From NCBI GenBank assembly GCA_951812925.1, contig OX638372.1, forward strand, positions 7,006,001-7,070,000: 64,000 nt of DNA. The letters run 5' to 3'. A program made the position numbers and the translations under genes. The notes under the pieces are model-generated. The model was not told where the DNA came from. It was given only the letters and a program-made list of their open reading frames with translations, and searched no databases. This DNA comes from Calliopum simillimum (lineage: Eukaryota > Arthropoda > Insecta > Diptera > Lauxaniidae). Positions 23,591 to 36,514 of the stretch are shown one piece after another (position 1 is the stretch's first letter; every line of letters begins with the position of its first letter).

Positions 23591-24855
23591 TAGCTACCAA
23601 CAATGAAAATACATTGATGGTTGGAGCTTACTGTTCAGTGTTTTTGAGTAAAACAACAATAAAAACACAAAAAACAAGGCAAAAATACACATAAATAAAA
23701 AAAGCAAAAAAATGTATCGGAAGGCTGGTTTGCGTTACTAGTTTCGGGACCCACCACAGGTCAAAATTGACTATAATAAGTCAATTCCTCATCAGACGCT
23801 TTGCCGACGTCTTATAGAATTCTGCAAGCATACTTTATTTAACTTTTAGCATAGATTAAACGAGAATCACAGCTACAAGAAAAACACAGCACATGCAAAA
23901 ATTCCAATTTCTTTGTTTTTTCCCTTTATATGCATTGCCCTGCCGTTGTGAGTCATCGATATTATACTATTTTTGCATAGCGTTTCGTTTGCAAGGTTTT
24001 TTGCCGAGACAAAACGAAGTAGCAAGCGCATTCGTATGTGTATCAGTTGGCTCTCTGAGATTTTCTAATTTTTTGTTTTTTGGAACAGATGATGATTAAC
24101 ATTCTTAGCTACCAACAATGAAAATACATTGATGGTTGGAGCTTACTGTTCAGTGTTTTTGAGTAAAACAACAATAAAAACACAAAAAACAAGGCAAAAA
24201 TACACATAAATAAAAAAAGCAAAAAAAATGTATCGGAAGGCTGGTTTGCGTTACTAGTTTCGGGACCCACCACAGGTCAAAATTGACTATAATAAGTCAA
24301 TTCCTCATCAGACGCTTTGCCGACGTCTTATAGAATTCTGCAAGCATACTTTATTTAACTTTTAGCATAGATTAAACGAGAATCACAGCTACAAGAAAAA
24401 CACAGCACATGCAAAAATTCCAATTTCTTTGTTTTTTCCCTTTATATGCATTGCCCTGCCGTTGTGAGTCATCGATATTATACTATTTTTGCATAGCGTT
24501 TCGTTTGCAAGGTTTTTTGCCGAGACAAAACGAAGTAGCAAGCGCATTCGTATGTGTATCAGTTGGCTCTCTGAGATTTTCTAATTTTTTGTTTTTTGGA
24601 ACAGATGATGATTAACATTCTTAGCTACCAACAATGAAAATACATTGATGGTTGGAGCTTACTGTTCAGTGTTTTTGAGTAAAACAACAATAAAAACACA
24701 AAAAACAAGGCAAAAATACACATAAATAAAAAAAGCAAAAAAATGTATCGGAAGGCTGGTTTGCGTTACTAGTTTCGGGACCCACCACAGGTCAATGTAT
24801 TTTCATTGTTGGTAGCTAAGAATGTTAATCATCATCTGTTCCAAAAAACAAAAAA
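23591..24855. repeat. 515-bp tandem duplication (2.3 copies) ending in an inverted fragment
   Basis: Units start with TAGCTACCAACAATG at 23591, 24106 and 24622. The first two are essentially identical apart from one base in an A run; the third stops after 174 bp at 24795. Positions 24796-24855 are the reverse complement of a unit junction (GATGATTAACATTC followed by TTAGCTACCAAC). The whole block is bracketed by TTTAAGTAATTTA at 23576-23588 and 24857-24869. Each unit has a hairpin (CCAACAATG...CATTGATGGTTGG). Identical 68-codon frames inside come from duplication and are not evidence of a gene. Confidence 0.85.
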
Positions 24856-24869
24856 TTTTAAGTAATTTA

Positions 24870-27800
24870 GCTTAGAACTTTTGGCTAAGAAGTAGCTGTG
24901 GATAAAAAAGGTTTTAATTGTACCGTGGAGAATGATTAGTGAATGATCAGTGGCAACAGAAGCAACATGTGGATTATGATTAAACTAATTAAAACAATAG
25001 CATGGCGCTTGTGGCTGTGTGAAAAATCTTTTTCTTTAGGTTTTTATCAATATAACTTCAAACTTCGGTCACTGCGACTAACGTCAATTTTTTTAACTTG
25101 GAACATTTATTGAAAAATGTTCTGATCTTAATTAACACAGAAAAACCCATCTCAAGTTGTAGTCATTAAATTGTCAACAAATTTGAACGAAATTCCAATG
25201 AACCATAAAAATTCCCAAAAATACATTGCCGATATTAATCACTGGTTTATGAGTTATTTTTAAACTTTTTCATTGTTTACGTTATTTTTTTTTTTTCGTT
25301 TCGCCTATTTTTAAATCTTTCAGCCGTTAATGATACTAAAGATAAAGAACGAAAAACTTTTACCGGAAACGGAAATGACGGTACATAACTCTGTAAAAAC
25401 AAAACAAAAGCACAAAGAAAGGTGCAAAGAAATGGTCGGGCATGGCAAGGAAGTTTTCACCGAAAAAAATAAAAAGTGGAAGATAACTACAGTTGGAAAT
25501 TTCTTTTTAACTTGGTTATAATAACAGAACATTAACAGGCAAAGGTAGCCAGACATCGAAGTGGAGAAAATGAATGGAAATTAAAGTGGCTGAGCAGTGT
25601 TATACTATATAACGATAATATTAAGGAGCAAGGCAGTGAAAAAGTATTAAAGTTTAATGAAACACAAGCGGCAATGGAGAGTATCACAAGGCAAGGGTGA
25701 CAACATTGGCTAGACCAAAAGTTGAATTTATAATTTACAGTTTTATGTAGTTATGTCAGAAATACGACAAAACACGACAACACACTATTATTAATTCGTC
25801 TTCATTGCACTACAGTCAAACCAACACTGAACTGCAACCGCATGCTCAACACGCTTAATCAGCTGTAGCTTGTTGGCAGTACAATATCAGCTATTCTCGT
25901 TGATTCTTTCCATCACATTCTATTCACAGGGTGCACTGAAATTTATTTCATTATAATTTTGACTTATCGGTTACTAAAAAAGCTTTTAGGCTTTGATTAC
26001 TTCATCTATGTATATTAACGAATTAATTATGAATTTTAAAATAAATAAGGTACACTCTAATTTGTAACCAGTAAAATCATGCTTAAGAAACAACAAAACA
26101 AGGAAAAATATAAGACCAACAAAATACTCTGACACACACACAAAATAAAAAGAAAACTTAGGGTTAAATGAATAAAGTCGGCAAAAGTTTTGTAAAAACT
26201 TGAAATTAATTTTTGCGTTTAGCAATCAAAAGTTTAAATTTGATTACAAAGGATCAAAGGATGTTGCTTGATGGTTGTGCGTTGTATTTTTCGTTTGTGC
26301 AGCATAGTCGCCTTTACTTTAAGTGATTGGCATAGGAAAATAAGGAGATTTTTTTCTATATTTCGGAAAAAGAAGTATAGAGAACTTTAGATTGCCGCGA
26401 GTTATTTAGAGTCTACTGGGCATAATTGCAAAAAACAAACCAAAAATAAACAAATTAAAAAGAAAATACACCTTTTCTGACGTTGACTACAGAATAATAG
26501 TTTCAACTACGAAACAAATGAATTTAATTAGAAATTTATAAAATAATTAAGTCACTACAAGAATGAATTTTTTTTTTTAAAGTTACCTTAAAACTACTTA
26601 TATAATTACTGAACTACGAAGGTTTGCTGACCGATAGAGCTGCCTGGGAGAGAATTGCAAAGAAATTTTTTGACCACCAAGGACTATTTTGCTACGAAAG
26701 AATGTATTTTATGTAAAATATCAATAAGCTGCAAAAAAAGAGAAACACAGAGAGACAAAATACGAAAAAAAAGTTTTGATTTCCTATACTACTTAGTTTC
26801 ACCCACCGCCAAGTGAATATCACGCATTTATGATGATAAAGTAAATGAATTCCAAGCTAATTATGGTTTGGTTTTTAAGTTACCTTGCTTTATGCATGTA
26901 AAGCCTTAAGATATTTATGCAAAAGTCGGGTACATAATGTTAGCTTGGAAGTTTTTATCCATATCCTATTGATGACTTTCGCCTCGTATCCTTAATTAAT
27001 TGAAAGTTATTTTTAACGATATGTTATTATAGCTAATAATAATTTCAAATGATTTTAGCATCTAATTTTTTTGTATTTATACTATTTCCTTGATCATGAA
27101 TTGGCTTTCAAAATCAAAATTTGAAAAATGTTTTCAATCAAAAATGTTCCCACATAAGATGTAAACAAACAAACAAAATTTCACAAAAAGTCAAAATCTA
27201 AAGCGTCAGCAATTTGTTAAAATTAATCGCCAGAATTTATAAACAAACAACCGAAATTCCCCCATCATTTGTTCCACTGATAGCTGCTTATTATACTTAC
27301 TCACATACTCTATAGAAATCATATTTTTAATATTTCAAAATTTTGAAATAACGTGGGTGATCAACTAAATATGAGTTGGTTTCATTAGTTTTTGTTTCCT
27401 AGTGTTAATTATAGATTTTTGCATACGGATGTAATATTCAATAGCAATGTTAATGGAATGAGATTTTGTTTATTTTTATTTGGTAAAATGTGTTATTTTT
27501 ATTATATTTACATTAGATTCTGAGCATTAACTTTGTAGTTTGTCTTTTTGAAAATGTGAGTAGATTTTGAAACAAATATTTTCCAACCTAAACGTATATA
27601 ATTATTATGAATCATTTAATAGAGCTACATCTAAGTATTTTAAAGCTATTCCATAATTGTTTGAAAGTTTTATGATCAGATATCCAACACACTTTCAAGG
27701 GCTGCAATAATTGTAAGGAACAATATTGTTTAATTGGTACTGAAGCCAAATCCACCTACTTTCGGACTTAAACTTCGGATTTCTCTTCAAAGAAATGGCA

Positions 27801-30800
27801 CCAGTTAGGCCTTACAAAAATAATAAAAAAAATCCGAATCTTTTGCAAGTTCGCTATAATGCAAACAGATGGTGCTACGGAAACATTATAATATTCCAGA
27901 ATCTCGAAAAATACCAACATGGAAATGATAAAATAAACTCAAATTCATTTAATTTATACAGTTCTGGTATTCAAAATGCAGCCAATATGGCCAGTAATAC
28001 CCTAAAAACCTAAAAGTGAGTAGACAACCCTGATCTCCTTGCAAATTTAAAAACGATTTAAAACGAAGTATCACCTGATACATGTTATTGTCGAGAAATG
28101 TCATACTGAGTGATCTTAAGTCACCGCAATGAACTGCGTTCTTTGAAAGGGAGGGACTCCTCTAGCAATTGTCGGAACATACAAATTAGGGGCTTGCACA
28201 AGACATCTTGTAATATAGTGTACTTCTCTTTACTTGCACATTTTACAATGAACTGCAGTATTGGATCCAAAAATCTCAATATTTAAATCCTTACTGTACA
28301 CTGATTTCAATTTGATACTGAAGTACTTGACTTGTTCTATAAGTATCAAAAATACCTAATTCTAACAAATACTTCAGTGTACTGTATTTTATACAAACAA
28401 ATACTGCAGGTCAAAATAAAACGTATGAGTAGAAAAACTACAGTAAAATTTACGATATTTGCAGATTGCAATGCATTGGTAATCCAGGACTAGTAGCTTT
28501 AACATACTTAATGAAGTTCTATCTGATTCTGACTACTTAGAGTCAGCCATTACGTCAAACGTCTTGTGCAGACCCTAATACAAAGTCGATTCCTCTTGTC
28601 AATGAAGATTTCTTTAATGAAGTTCTGAGTATTCTAGCTGATTCTGACCACTTAGAGTCAGTCATTACGTCAATGTTGCATTCATCTTAAAGATTTAGAT
28701 CGTTCATTTTTGAGCCATCGTTTGGTAAGTGGGCTGTTTTTTTTTTTCTACGAAATTTGAATTGCAGAAAAAAATCAAAATAGCTTAACAGTATGGTTTT
28801 GGTTAGACCTCAGTGACTTATTAAACTCAATGCGGAATACAGATTTACTCTGTTTTGTCTGATGTCCCTATCCCAGGCTTTTAATTGATACAGAATGCTG
28901 TATTGGTTTAGATGGGAAGGTTGATTTATCCAAAGCGGTTGCTATCTATCAATGAACTAGAAAGTTGAACATGATCAGACCGACTTAGAAGACTACACTG
29001 ATAACAATTAAATGTACTTTTCTATAACTACACCACCTCATTCTATGCGTTATTAATGAAAGTTAGGTAAGTACTATAGACATACCTACGCTTGGTGTAT
29101 GGTATACAAAAGTATAAAAAATATCCTTTTGTCTGCGCACAACACATTCGCTATGAACAACAAAATCATAAGGTAAAAATTGCACACCCATGGAAAATGG
29201 ATGAAAATTAGGATTTATTATAATGACATGACAAAGCGGAAAAATATGAGAAGAGCCTCTGTAAAGAAAAAAGCCCAAATGATACAGGACAATTGCGCCG
29301 CGCTTATTTGCTCAATCGTCAGTCACTGCGAGGATGTCGCTGTTTGTTGCATTATTAAGAGTTTAAATTATTAACAACAGAATAAAATTAAAAGAGGCGG
29401 CGCATTTTTCATATAAAGCATATCCACTAAGTACTCTGCTCGTACTAACAGTCAAACCTCATTTATTGGTTGGTCTCTTTAAATAAGTTTTTACTGTACA
29501 TAAGTGAGTTTGCAAACATAAAAATTAAACCCTTTTTTTTCTTCTTTTTTTTTGCTGATAAATATTTTATCATTGATGTCCGCACTGATGGTTGATGATG
29601 GCAGGATTAAGGAAAAGCATCAAAATTGCTCATCTTTTTTCACCTTTCTTTTTTTTTTGGTTGTATGTCCGCAAACTTCATTAAAAAATAAAGTTTACAT
29701 GCAAAAGAGTGTTAAATACATACGCTTGTTTTTTTCGTTTTATTTATTTATTTGCTGTGGTGGCTTAAAGGGCACACAAATTAAATGGCATTACGAGTGT
29801 CATGTCCTGTAGCAAAGGATAAACACATTTGACGCTTTAACCACCGAAAAAAAAAAAAAAAAACACAAAAGAGGCAAGCAACATTTACAAAATTTATGCG
29901 TGAAACTCATTAAAGTGGCAGAAAAACTCCAGGGAAATTAAATTGAATCGTTCACTGCAGTTGCTACAGACTTTCAGTGGTTTCATGTGGTTTATGTGTG
30001 AAATATACAATCTACTTTTTAAAAATAATGTCTAGACCTTGATTTTGATGCGCAAAAAAAATTATTGCCATGAATTATATAACAAATGATGAAGGTGTTA
30101 AAAAGCCAATTTTTAAAGATATTGAAGTAAATCCATACATAAACGATAGGAAATTACTGGGGGTACATTTTAGATCCCCCTCAGTTAATATTTTTTGTTA
30201 CATCTCAGAAGCTTCTCAACCTTATGCAATACACCCTGTATATCGCTCTAACATATCCGATATTGGGATCCTCTCAGTAATTTTTACCGTTTTGAGATTG
30301 TATTTTATCTAAAACTTTTAATTTTGACTCCAATCTTGCTATTTTTTTTTTTTTTTTTTGGGATCTACTCAGAATTATTTTCACCATTTTGGAATTTTCC
30401 CAAGTTTTTTTAATCTTTGGTCTCTTTTTAGATGTTTTTTGTCTGCCAAGTGCTCCTTGAAATGCTTAGACTCGGCTCTGGGATGGTTTCAGTATCTTCG
30501 CTTTGTACATAAAGCACCTTATTTGAAGTTAAGAACTGAGATTTGAAATATTTTCCTATTGTCAATAAACGTTCTGGGAATTAAAATCCCTAGCATATGC
30601 TTTGGACTCAGCATTTGCTTAAAGGATACAAAAGTGAAGTTTAAACTTTGACTTCTACTACTCGCACCAAGAACAAGTTTCTATTTTAATTTTAAATATA
30701 CTCGTTGGCATATGCAATTTACTGTGTTTTATATTATAAATATGCAATTATATGCACGTGCAATTGAAACAAGAAATTTTAATCACTGATTAAAGGTATA

Positions 30801-31117
30801 ATTTTAAATATAAACATAGAATTCATGTAGTGTAAAGTGGGGCAGATTTGACTTAAGCGTTTATGGAATAAATTTTAAATGTAAGAACGAGCCTAATTTT
30901 GAATTAATCTCGCAGTAAAACGACGTCTTTCCATGGTTTTGCGATTGTTGTTGTAATTTCTAAAAACAGTGGTTAAGCGTTTTGTGAATCTAGCCTAATT
31001 GATACTAAAAAGTATCACAACTCTTAAATGGAAGACTTGCTCACTTTTTTCAACTCGGAGGTGGATGTTCCACCATTATTTGACTTAACTTATTCTTTTT
31101 CTTGACCATCGAAAATA
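24870..31117. other. Long gene-free stretch
   Basis: AT-rich intergenic or intronic DNA with A/T runs. A partial direct repeat occurs at 28509-28673 (listed separately). 30837 carries GTGGGGCAGATTTGACTT. Open frames such as 27795-28013, 29552-29812 and 30070-30312 have no recognised domain or splice context. Confidence 0.4.
28509..28673. repeat. Direct repeat, ~50-60 bp units ~106 bp apart
   Basis: TAATGAAGTTCT, CTGATTCTGAC, CTTAGAGTCAG and CATTACGTCAA occur in order at 28509-28559 and again at 28615-28673 with small differences. Origin unknown. Confidence 0.65.
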
Positions 31118-32006
31118 TTGGGTGTACAACTTAAAAACCGGAATTTGACGGTGGATGTCCGTACTAAAAAATATCGTGAAAGCTCGAACTTTATATATAT
31201 GTCACTTTGAAGGTACATTTGACAGCTGTCAAAATCAGTCAACAAAACAATTTTATCTTGTGTGCATCATTATTATTTTTCACGATGAATAACTTCGAAA
31301 ATTGGAGAAAAAGACAGCATTTGCGGGAGGTTCTGTTGGGTCATTTTTTTGCAAAGAAAACTTCTGCCAAAAGTCATTTTTGCATCGGATCGTGACTGGG
31401 GATGAAAAATGGATCCATTACGACAACCCGAAACGCAAACATTCATATATGAAGCCCGGACAACCAGGACCTTCCCAGCCAAAGGCAAATATCCATGGTG
31501 CCAAGGTAATGCTCTGTAATGCTCACAGGTGACCTCTATCGAACACAATTAATACGTTTGAAGCGTGCCATCATCGAAAAACTCCCGGAAAATGCGACCA
31601 GACACGAAGCAATAATTTTTCATCATGACAACGCTCGGCCACATATTGCTGCCCCAGTCAAAAATTACCTGGAAAACAACGGAAAACAACGGATGGGAAA
31701 TTTTGCCTCACCCGCTTTATAGCCCAGACCTTGCACCATCAGACTACCATTTGTTCCGATCGATGCAGAATGCCCTATCAGGAATACGCTTCACTTAATT
31801 TCAAGATATCGAAAATTGGATAGATTCATTTTTGGCCGCCAAGCCGGCGCAATTTTTTTGGGATGGAATTCATAAATTGCCTGAAAGATGGGGAAATGTT
31901 GTAGCTTCCAATGGACAATACTTTGAATAAAATATATTGTAACATTTTTCCACAATAAAGCATCAAATTTCGCTAAAAAATTCCGGTTTTTAAGTTGTAC
32001 ACCCAA
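31118..32006 (+). mobile_element. Internally deleted mariner with perfect 29-bp ITRs
   Basis: ITRs at 31118-31146 and 31978-32006 are perfect over 29 bp (left end TTGGGTGTACAACTTAAA), with TA at 31116-31117 and 32007-32008. The 889-bp length is about 400 bp short of a typical ~1.3-kb mariner. The reading frame opens with MNNFENWRKRQHLREVLL (ATG at 31285), then jumps near 31375 to the catalytic half (LHRIVTGDEKWIHYDNPKR) out of frame. A second deletion follows the KVMLC motif (~31505). [25 protein letters not shown] and a final WGNVVASNGQYFE with stop are present, giving all three D-motif regions but not one frame. Non-autonomous. Perfect ITRs mean it could still be mobilised in principle. Confidence 0.92.
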
Positions 32007-32393
32007 TATGTATTGTTGTTATTTCCCAATCAAATGTCAAATGTGCCCCGCATTAAGTCAAGTCAATGGGATTTTATAAAGAATTTGTTTTTCTTTGATT
32101 TTAAACTTGAATAGTGAATGTTTCAAAAACTGTCGAAAAAACAGCTTTTTGAAAATTACGTGGAAAATCTGCCCCAGCATACCCCATATAAATTATTAAT
32201 CGTGTGTAAAACTATTGACTTTTTGCAAATGAAAAACAGTTATGTATAAGAATGTTGACAATATTATCCTTTGACGGAATATGTCTAACTCAATAGCACT
32301 TGAAGGTACAACACTTCATATCACTTTCGAGAGTATAGTACCACTGCCAACATACACTTCCTGATACGCATATTGAAATATTTAGGACTTTGA

Positions 32394-33715
32394 CGTTTGG
32401 ATAACGATACCCAGCAGCTACATTACATCATCTACGCTAGAACTTTGCATTTTTCTCTATCATTTCCTTACACCATTATGATGTGGATTGAAGTGACACG
32501 AGCGGAGGACTTTAAAAAATTCGTCAACACGCTGTATATGTCACTTTGCGAATTGGTATTGCTGGCTAAAGTCATTAACATTTGGCAACATGCCGACGAC
32601 GCATGGAACTTTTTTGCTACCGCTCGACAGAACGAATTGTTTGCTTTGAAAACCGTAGAGGAACGCAAATATTGGTCACAAGTTACGCAGCGTTATCGCC
32701 GTATTGCCACTATGTTCATCTCCATGGGAATGTTAACAATTTTGATTGATTTTGTAACGGTGATTTTCAGGCCAGACTACGTGTTGCCATATCCTTATGC
32801 AACGCCCTTCGAGTGGCGCAATGGACGACACTATTGGTATGCATATTTTCATGAATTGTTGGCAATGCCACTCACTTGTTTGTCCAACTTGGCATTGGAC
32901 ATGATAGCGTATTACATGTTGTTGCATATATCCTTATGCTATAAGTTGATTGGGATGCGCTTGGCGAAATTGGGACAAAATACGAGTGAACACAGTTTTC
33001 AGCTGGAATTGATCGATGCGATCAAATTGCATCAATGTGTCAAAAGGTAAGTAAGTATATTTGAAAATATGGGAAATATAAGTATTTTAATAAAGACTTC
33101 TACTTTTCGTAGTTTATCCAAGCAGTGTGAATCTGTAGTATCTTTCCAGTTCATTGGACAGATTATATGTTTCTCTTATGTGATGTGCTTCAGCGTGTTT
33201 CTCTTGCAACAGGTACATATATGAGAAATAGTTTGACTCTTTTCATTTTAATCATATTTTTGTGTGGTGAGAGTCAACAGTTTGATCCATTTGTGAACAT
33301 TAATTGTCATAAGTCTCATATTTTCAACTTTCAGGTTCACATACTTGAAAAACCTTCACAATTTTTGTATCTGATATTTTTTGTGTCGCTTATCACATTG
33401 GAAGTATTCCTACCTTATTATTTTGGCAACGAAATCATCATCAATTCAAGCGTGCTGAAGAATGAAATTTACAAATCAACTTGGCCGCAACAATCCACCA
33501 AGATGCGCACATTTATCTTCATTTACATGGAGTTTTTGAAAAAGCCGGTCACAATTCGTTTGGAGAACTTTTTTGATATCGGCATGCCACTCTTTAAGCA
33601 GGTGCAAATTGCTTTTTTTGAATTTTAAATTTTCAATTATATAGATACTTGCTTTTTTCAGATCCTGAATAACGCCTACGGTCTAATGGCAGTACTTTTT
33701 AATCTCAATCAATAA
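32394..33715 (+). CDS. Odorant receptor (7tm_6 family), N-terminus disrupted
   Basis: Exons: up to 33046, 33113-33212, 33335-33601 and 33662-33715 (stop TAA at 33713). Introns are 66, 122 and 60 bp with GTAAGT, GTACAT or GTGCAA donors and TAG/CAG acceptors, and they join in frame. The 357 codons contain several hydrophobic helices, the RRIATMFISMGMLTILIDF segment, HYWYAYFHELLAMPLTCLSN in the central loop/TM4 region, SLSKQCESVVSFQFIGQI leading into TM5, LEVFLPYYFGNE at TM6, and the C-terminal block NNAYGLMAVLFNLNQ. This is the layout of insect olfactory receptors, ligand-gated channels formed with Orco in the dendrites of olfactory neurons. Upstream, the same frame reads FLIRILKYLGL, TGA, RLDNDTQQ; the TGA (32391-32393) sits where the family's LGLW pattern suggests Trp, and no in-frame ATG lies between it and the earlier TGA at 32301. 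It is a young pseudogene, a readthrough gene, or has its start in an unseen exon. The subfamily is not assigned. Confidence 0.85.
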
Positions 33716-33716
33716 A
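33711..33716 (+). promoter_or_regulatory. Poly(A) signal overlapping the receptor stop codon
   Basis: AATAAA overlaps the TAA stop of the odorant receptor. If used, the 3' UTR would be only a few tens of bases long. Confidence 0.45.
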
Positions 33717-33902
33717 AATTTATGAAAAGAATGTGAGACAAAAATAATGTCATTATCTGAATTAACTGCTATTTTAGTTAAAATTAGAAAAATTAAGTAA
33801 ACTCCGCTTTCTCTGGAGGTGTACAATTTACTATTCTTAGTTCAGAAATTTATATCTATCAAAAGACTCTGGCTTCAATTGATTCTTAATGTCAACTTAT
33901 TC

Positions 33903-33972
33903 TCTAGTTTAGTTCAGTTTGGTTTAGTTTAGTTTATTTTATTTTATTTTAGTTTAGTTTAGTTTAGTTTAA
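33903..33972. repeat. TTTAG/TTTTA pentanucleotide microsatellite
   Basis: Runs of AGTTTAGTTTA, TTTTATTTTA and AGTTTAGTTTAG with interruptions. It is not the canonical insect telomere repeat (TTAGG). Confidence 0.85.
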
Positions 33973-36514
33973 ATTTGTTCAGTTGACACCATGTAATAAA
34001 AATCTTGCGTCTTTGAAATGTCGTCTAGCTTATGCAGGGACATTAGTGAAATTTTTACCACTATTTTCTCCTTTGTATAATTTGGATAATTTTTCGTCAT
34101 TCCAAATTACCTAATTAATACATAGTATGTGATCAGATAGAGTTTTAATAGAATTGAGATATATTTTTCAAAAATTACTTTGGAAACACATTTATTTGTC
34201 CAGGGACAACAAAATGAAGTTCTAAATTAATCCAAGCTGTTTTTTTTTTTTTTGTGACAATGCATTAGAACTTTTCTTCAGAATAATACTTTTTTGAGTC
34301 AACACTCATATATAATAATTAAATTTTGCTTTTTTTGACGAAGTCATTATAAATTTAAAAAAAAAAAATATTAAAAATATGGTAATATTCATCACAATTT
34401 ATCTTCATGACAAATTTTGTCCATTCGTAAATTTGCCGCTTACTTCAATGCGATATTTTGCAGAAAAAAGACTGGGATTTTGTAACATTTGAACTGAAGC
34501 ACTTCATCATCATCATCATGAACTTCATATGGGTGAATTGCCATAACAATTTGCATTTCTAATAAAATTAAATGGAAATGAAAATGAAAATTAATTTCAG
34601 TACAAATGCAATTGGATTTAACTGAAATGTCCTTGTTCTCTGTTATGTTTTATTTTTCTCACATGACCGAATAAATGTATGGTTTTTGTGGTTCTTGGTA
34701 AAGCATACCTTTAGTTTATTTGTGTATAGGTATGTTCACATATGTACAGCAACAATAAACAATAATACAAGCAACATATCATATATGTATGTATGCACGT
34801 ACACTTTACTTGATCAACTTTATAAATTCATTTACAAAGTGCATCAATTATATTATTCTGGATAAGTAATTAATTATCCTTTATAACAAAGGATTAAATA
34901 AATATGAAAGGAATGTAGAGAAAAGCAATTTATCAAAATGTACATTTTCAAGAGATTATCTGTAAAGATTTCTGTTATGAGTTGTTTTTTTTTTTTTTTT
35001 TTTGTTTTTTTGACCAATTAAATGATCCAACATAAGTATCAAATGCTTTGATATATACTATGGAAAGTATATGAAAATCACCACCAATGCATAAAACCTG
35101 TCTAGGAAGCACCCATCAGGTAATTTGTGAGCAGTCTTAGTACAGAAACTAAGTACTTCGGCTGTTATCTTTGGTCTTGCTAGCAATCAAATACCCTACA
35201 TAGCATTAACATTAAAAGTTTTAAGCCATGGTACTCTACAGGGTGGGTTGAAATCGGTAGAACACCACAAAATTTTAGATTCCTGGAACTTTTCTGAACA
35301 ACGAAGTAATGAGGCAAAAGTGATACCAACATATGAATTGGAAATATATATAAATTAGTCTCTGTTTTTGAAAGAAGTTTACACGTTGCAACGCGTTGGT
35401 GTGAAATTGATGGAATTAAGTTGAAAAATTACTTATGCCACTTTTGAAGATTTCTGTTTGTATGGGAGGTGCCACAACCTTCAGTTCGAAATCGCATTCC
35501 CTTTACCACGATCTTCCTCATAATATTATCAATATGTGTGTTAAATTTGATTGCAATAGTTCAAATAAATTCCTAAAGACAGCTTTTTGAATCCTGTCCA
35601 CACATTTGGACATAGGTTTCCTATACAAATATTGGATAATTTTTCGTCATTTCTTTTAAACACCGTTGTTTTAAAAAGCGTTAATATTCTCTCACTTTAG
35701 TACTCATTTCTTCATTCTGTGGACATTGATTAGTTTCATTTAGTGCGGGAGATGATAGTAACCGTAATTAAGGCCGCCCGCGAATAGGACAATTGTATAC
35801 CCAGATTATAGCTTCATCGTTAGTGTTGCTTCGAATTAAATACCAATCATATTGTAGGTTGATCGTAGAATTAACTTTAAAAAACATTGTGAGCCATATA
35901 AATTTCTAGAAAGAATCAACGTCACTAGCATGACCTATGTGTGACTTTTTTACCCTAAAAACTTCTTCAGTTGAACCGTAATTACTTTAGAATGGGTCGT
36001 GTTAAATCGAAATTCTTAACAATTTTTAAAAACTCATAATATTTACTACGAAACATTGCATGATGGTTTTCTAGATCAGAGTCAGTAAAAGCCATTTGTC
36101 TATTGTTAGAAGGCATATACATAAAATAAAATAAAATAAATCAAGCAGGAAAAAAATAGGGTAAGGCAAGCGACTGTGGGCCACCCCCTGAATTTTTTGA
36201 CGTTTATAAAATATGACAGATCTGAGTATGAGGTTATGTGTACATTGACAATAGACAGTATTAGTGCAAACACTGAAGTAAAAGGACGCATCAGACCCGC
36301 AGCTACAACAAAACAAAAAAAATGGCGAAGAAATTTTGAATAAAGTAATTTTTGAAGTTTTGCGAGTGTGATAAAGCAAAGTGAAATATTGCAAAGAGGT
36401 GAGTGTTATGCATTTGTATGCAGTATTTGCGTTAAATTTTCCGATTTTATATCGAGTTTGCTCAAAATTTTTCGCCACGAGAATTTTGCCAGTCACTTAA
36501 GCGATGGCTGCCGT
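33973..36514. other. Gene-free stretch
   Basis: AT-rich DNA with T runs. Near 35455-35475, TGTATGGGAGGTGCCAC is an inverted relative of the GTGGCACCTCCCATA block of the mini-me-like repeats, suggesting a decayed fragment. A GTGGGCCACC motif at 36176 resembles the end of the element at 36515. A 141-codon minus-strand frame (36071-36496) has no recognised domain. Confidence 0.4.

Noticed and set aside
23893..24615. Two identical 68-codon frames that might look like a duplicated gene
   Set aside because: The identity is explained by the 515-bp tandem duplication, and the frame has no domain or codon bias.
33167..33334. Frame upstream of the third receptor exon read as coding
   Set aside because: It is the out-of-frame reading of exon 2 plus intron; the receptor frame joins 33212 to 33335.
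33903..33972. Interstitial telomere repeat
   Set aside because: The unit is TTTAG/TTTTA, not TTAGG, and higher flies lack the TTAGG telomere system.
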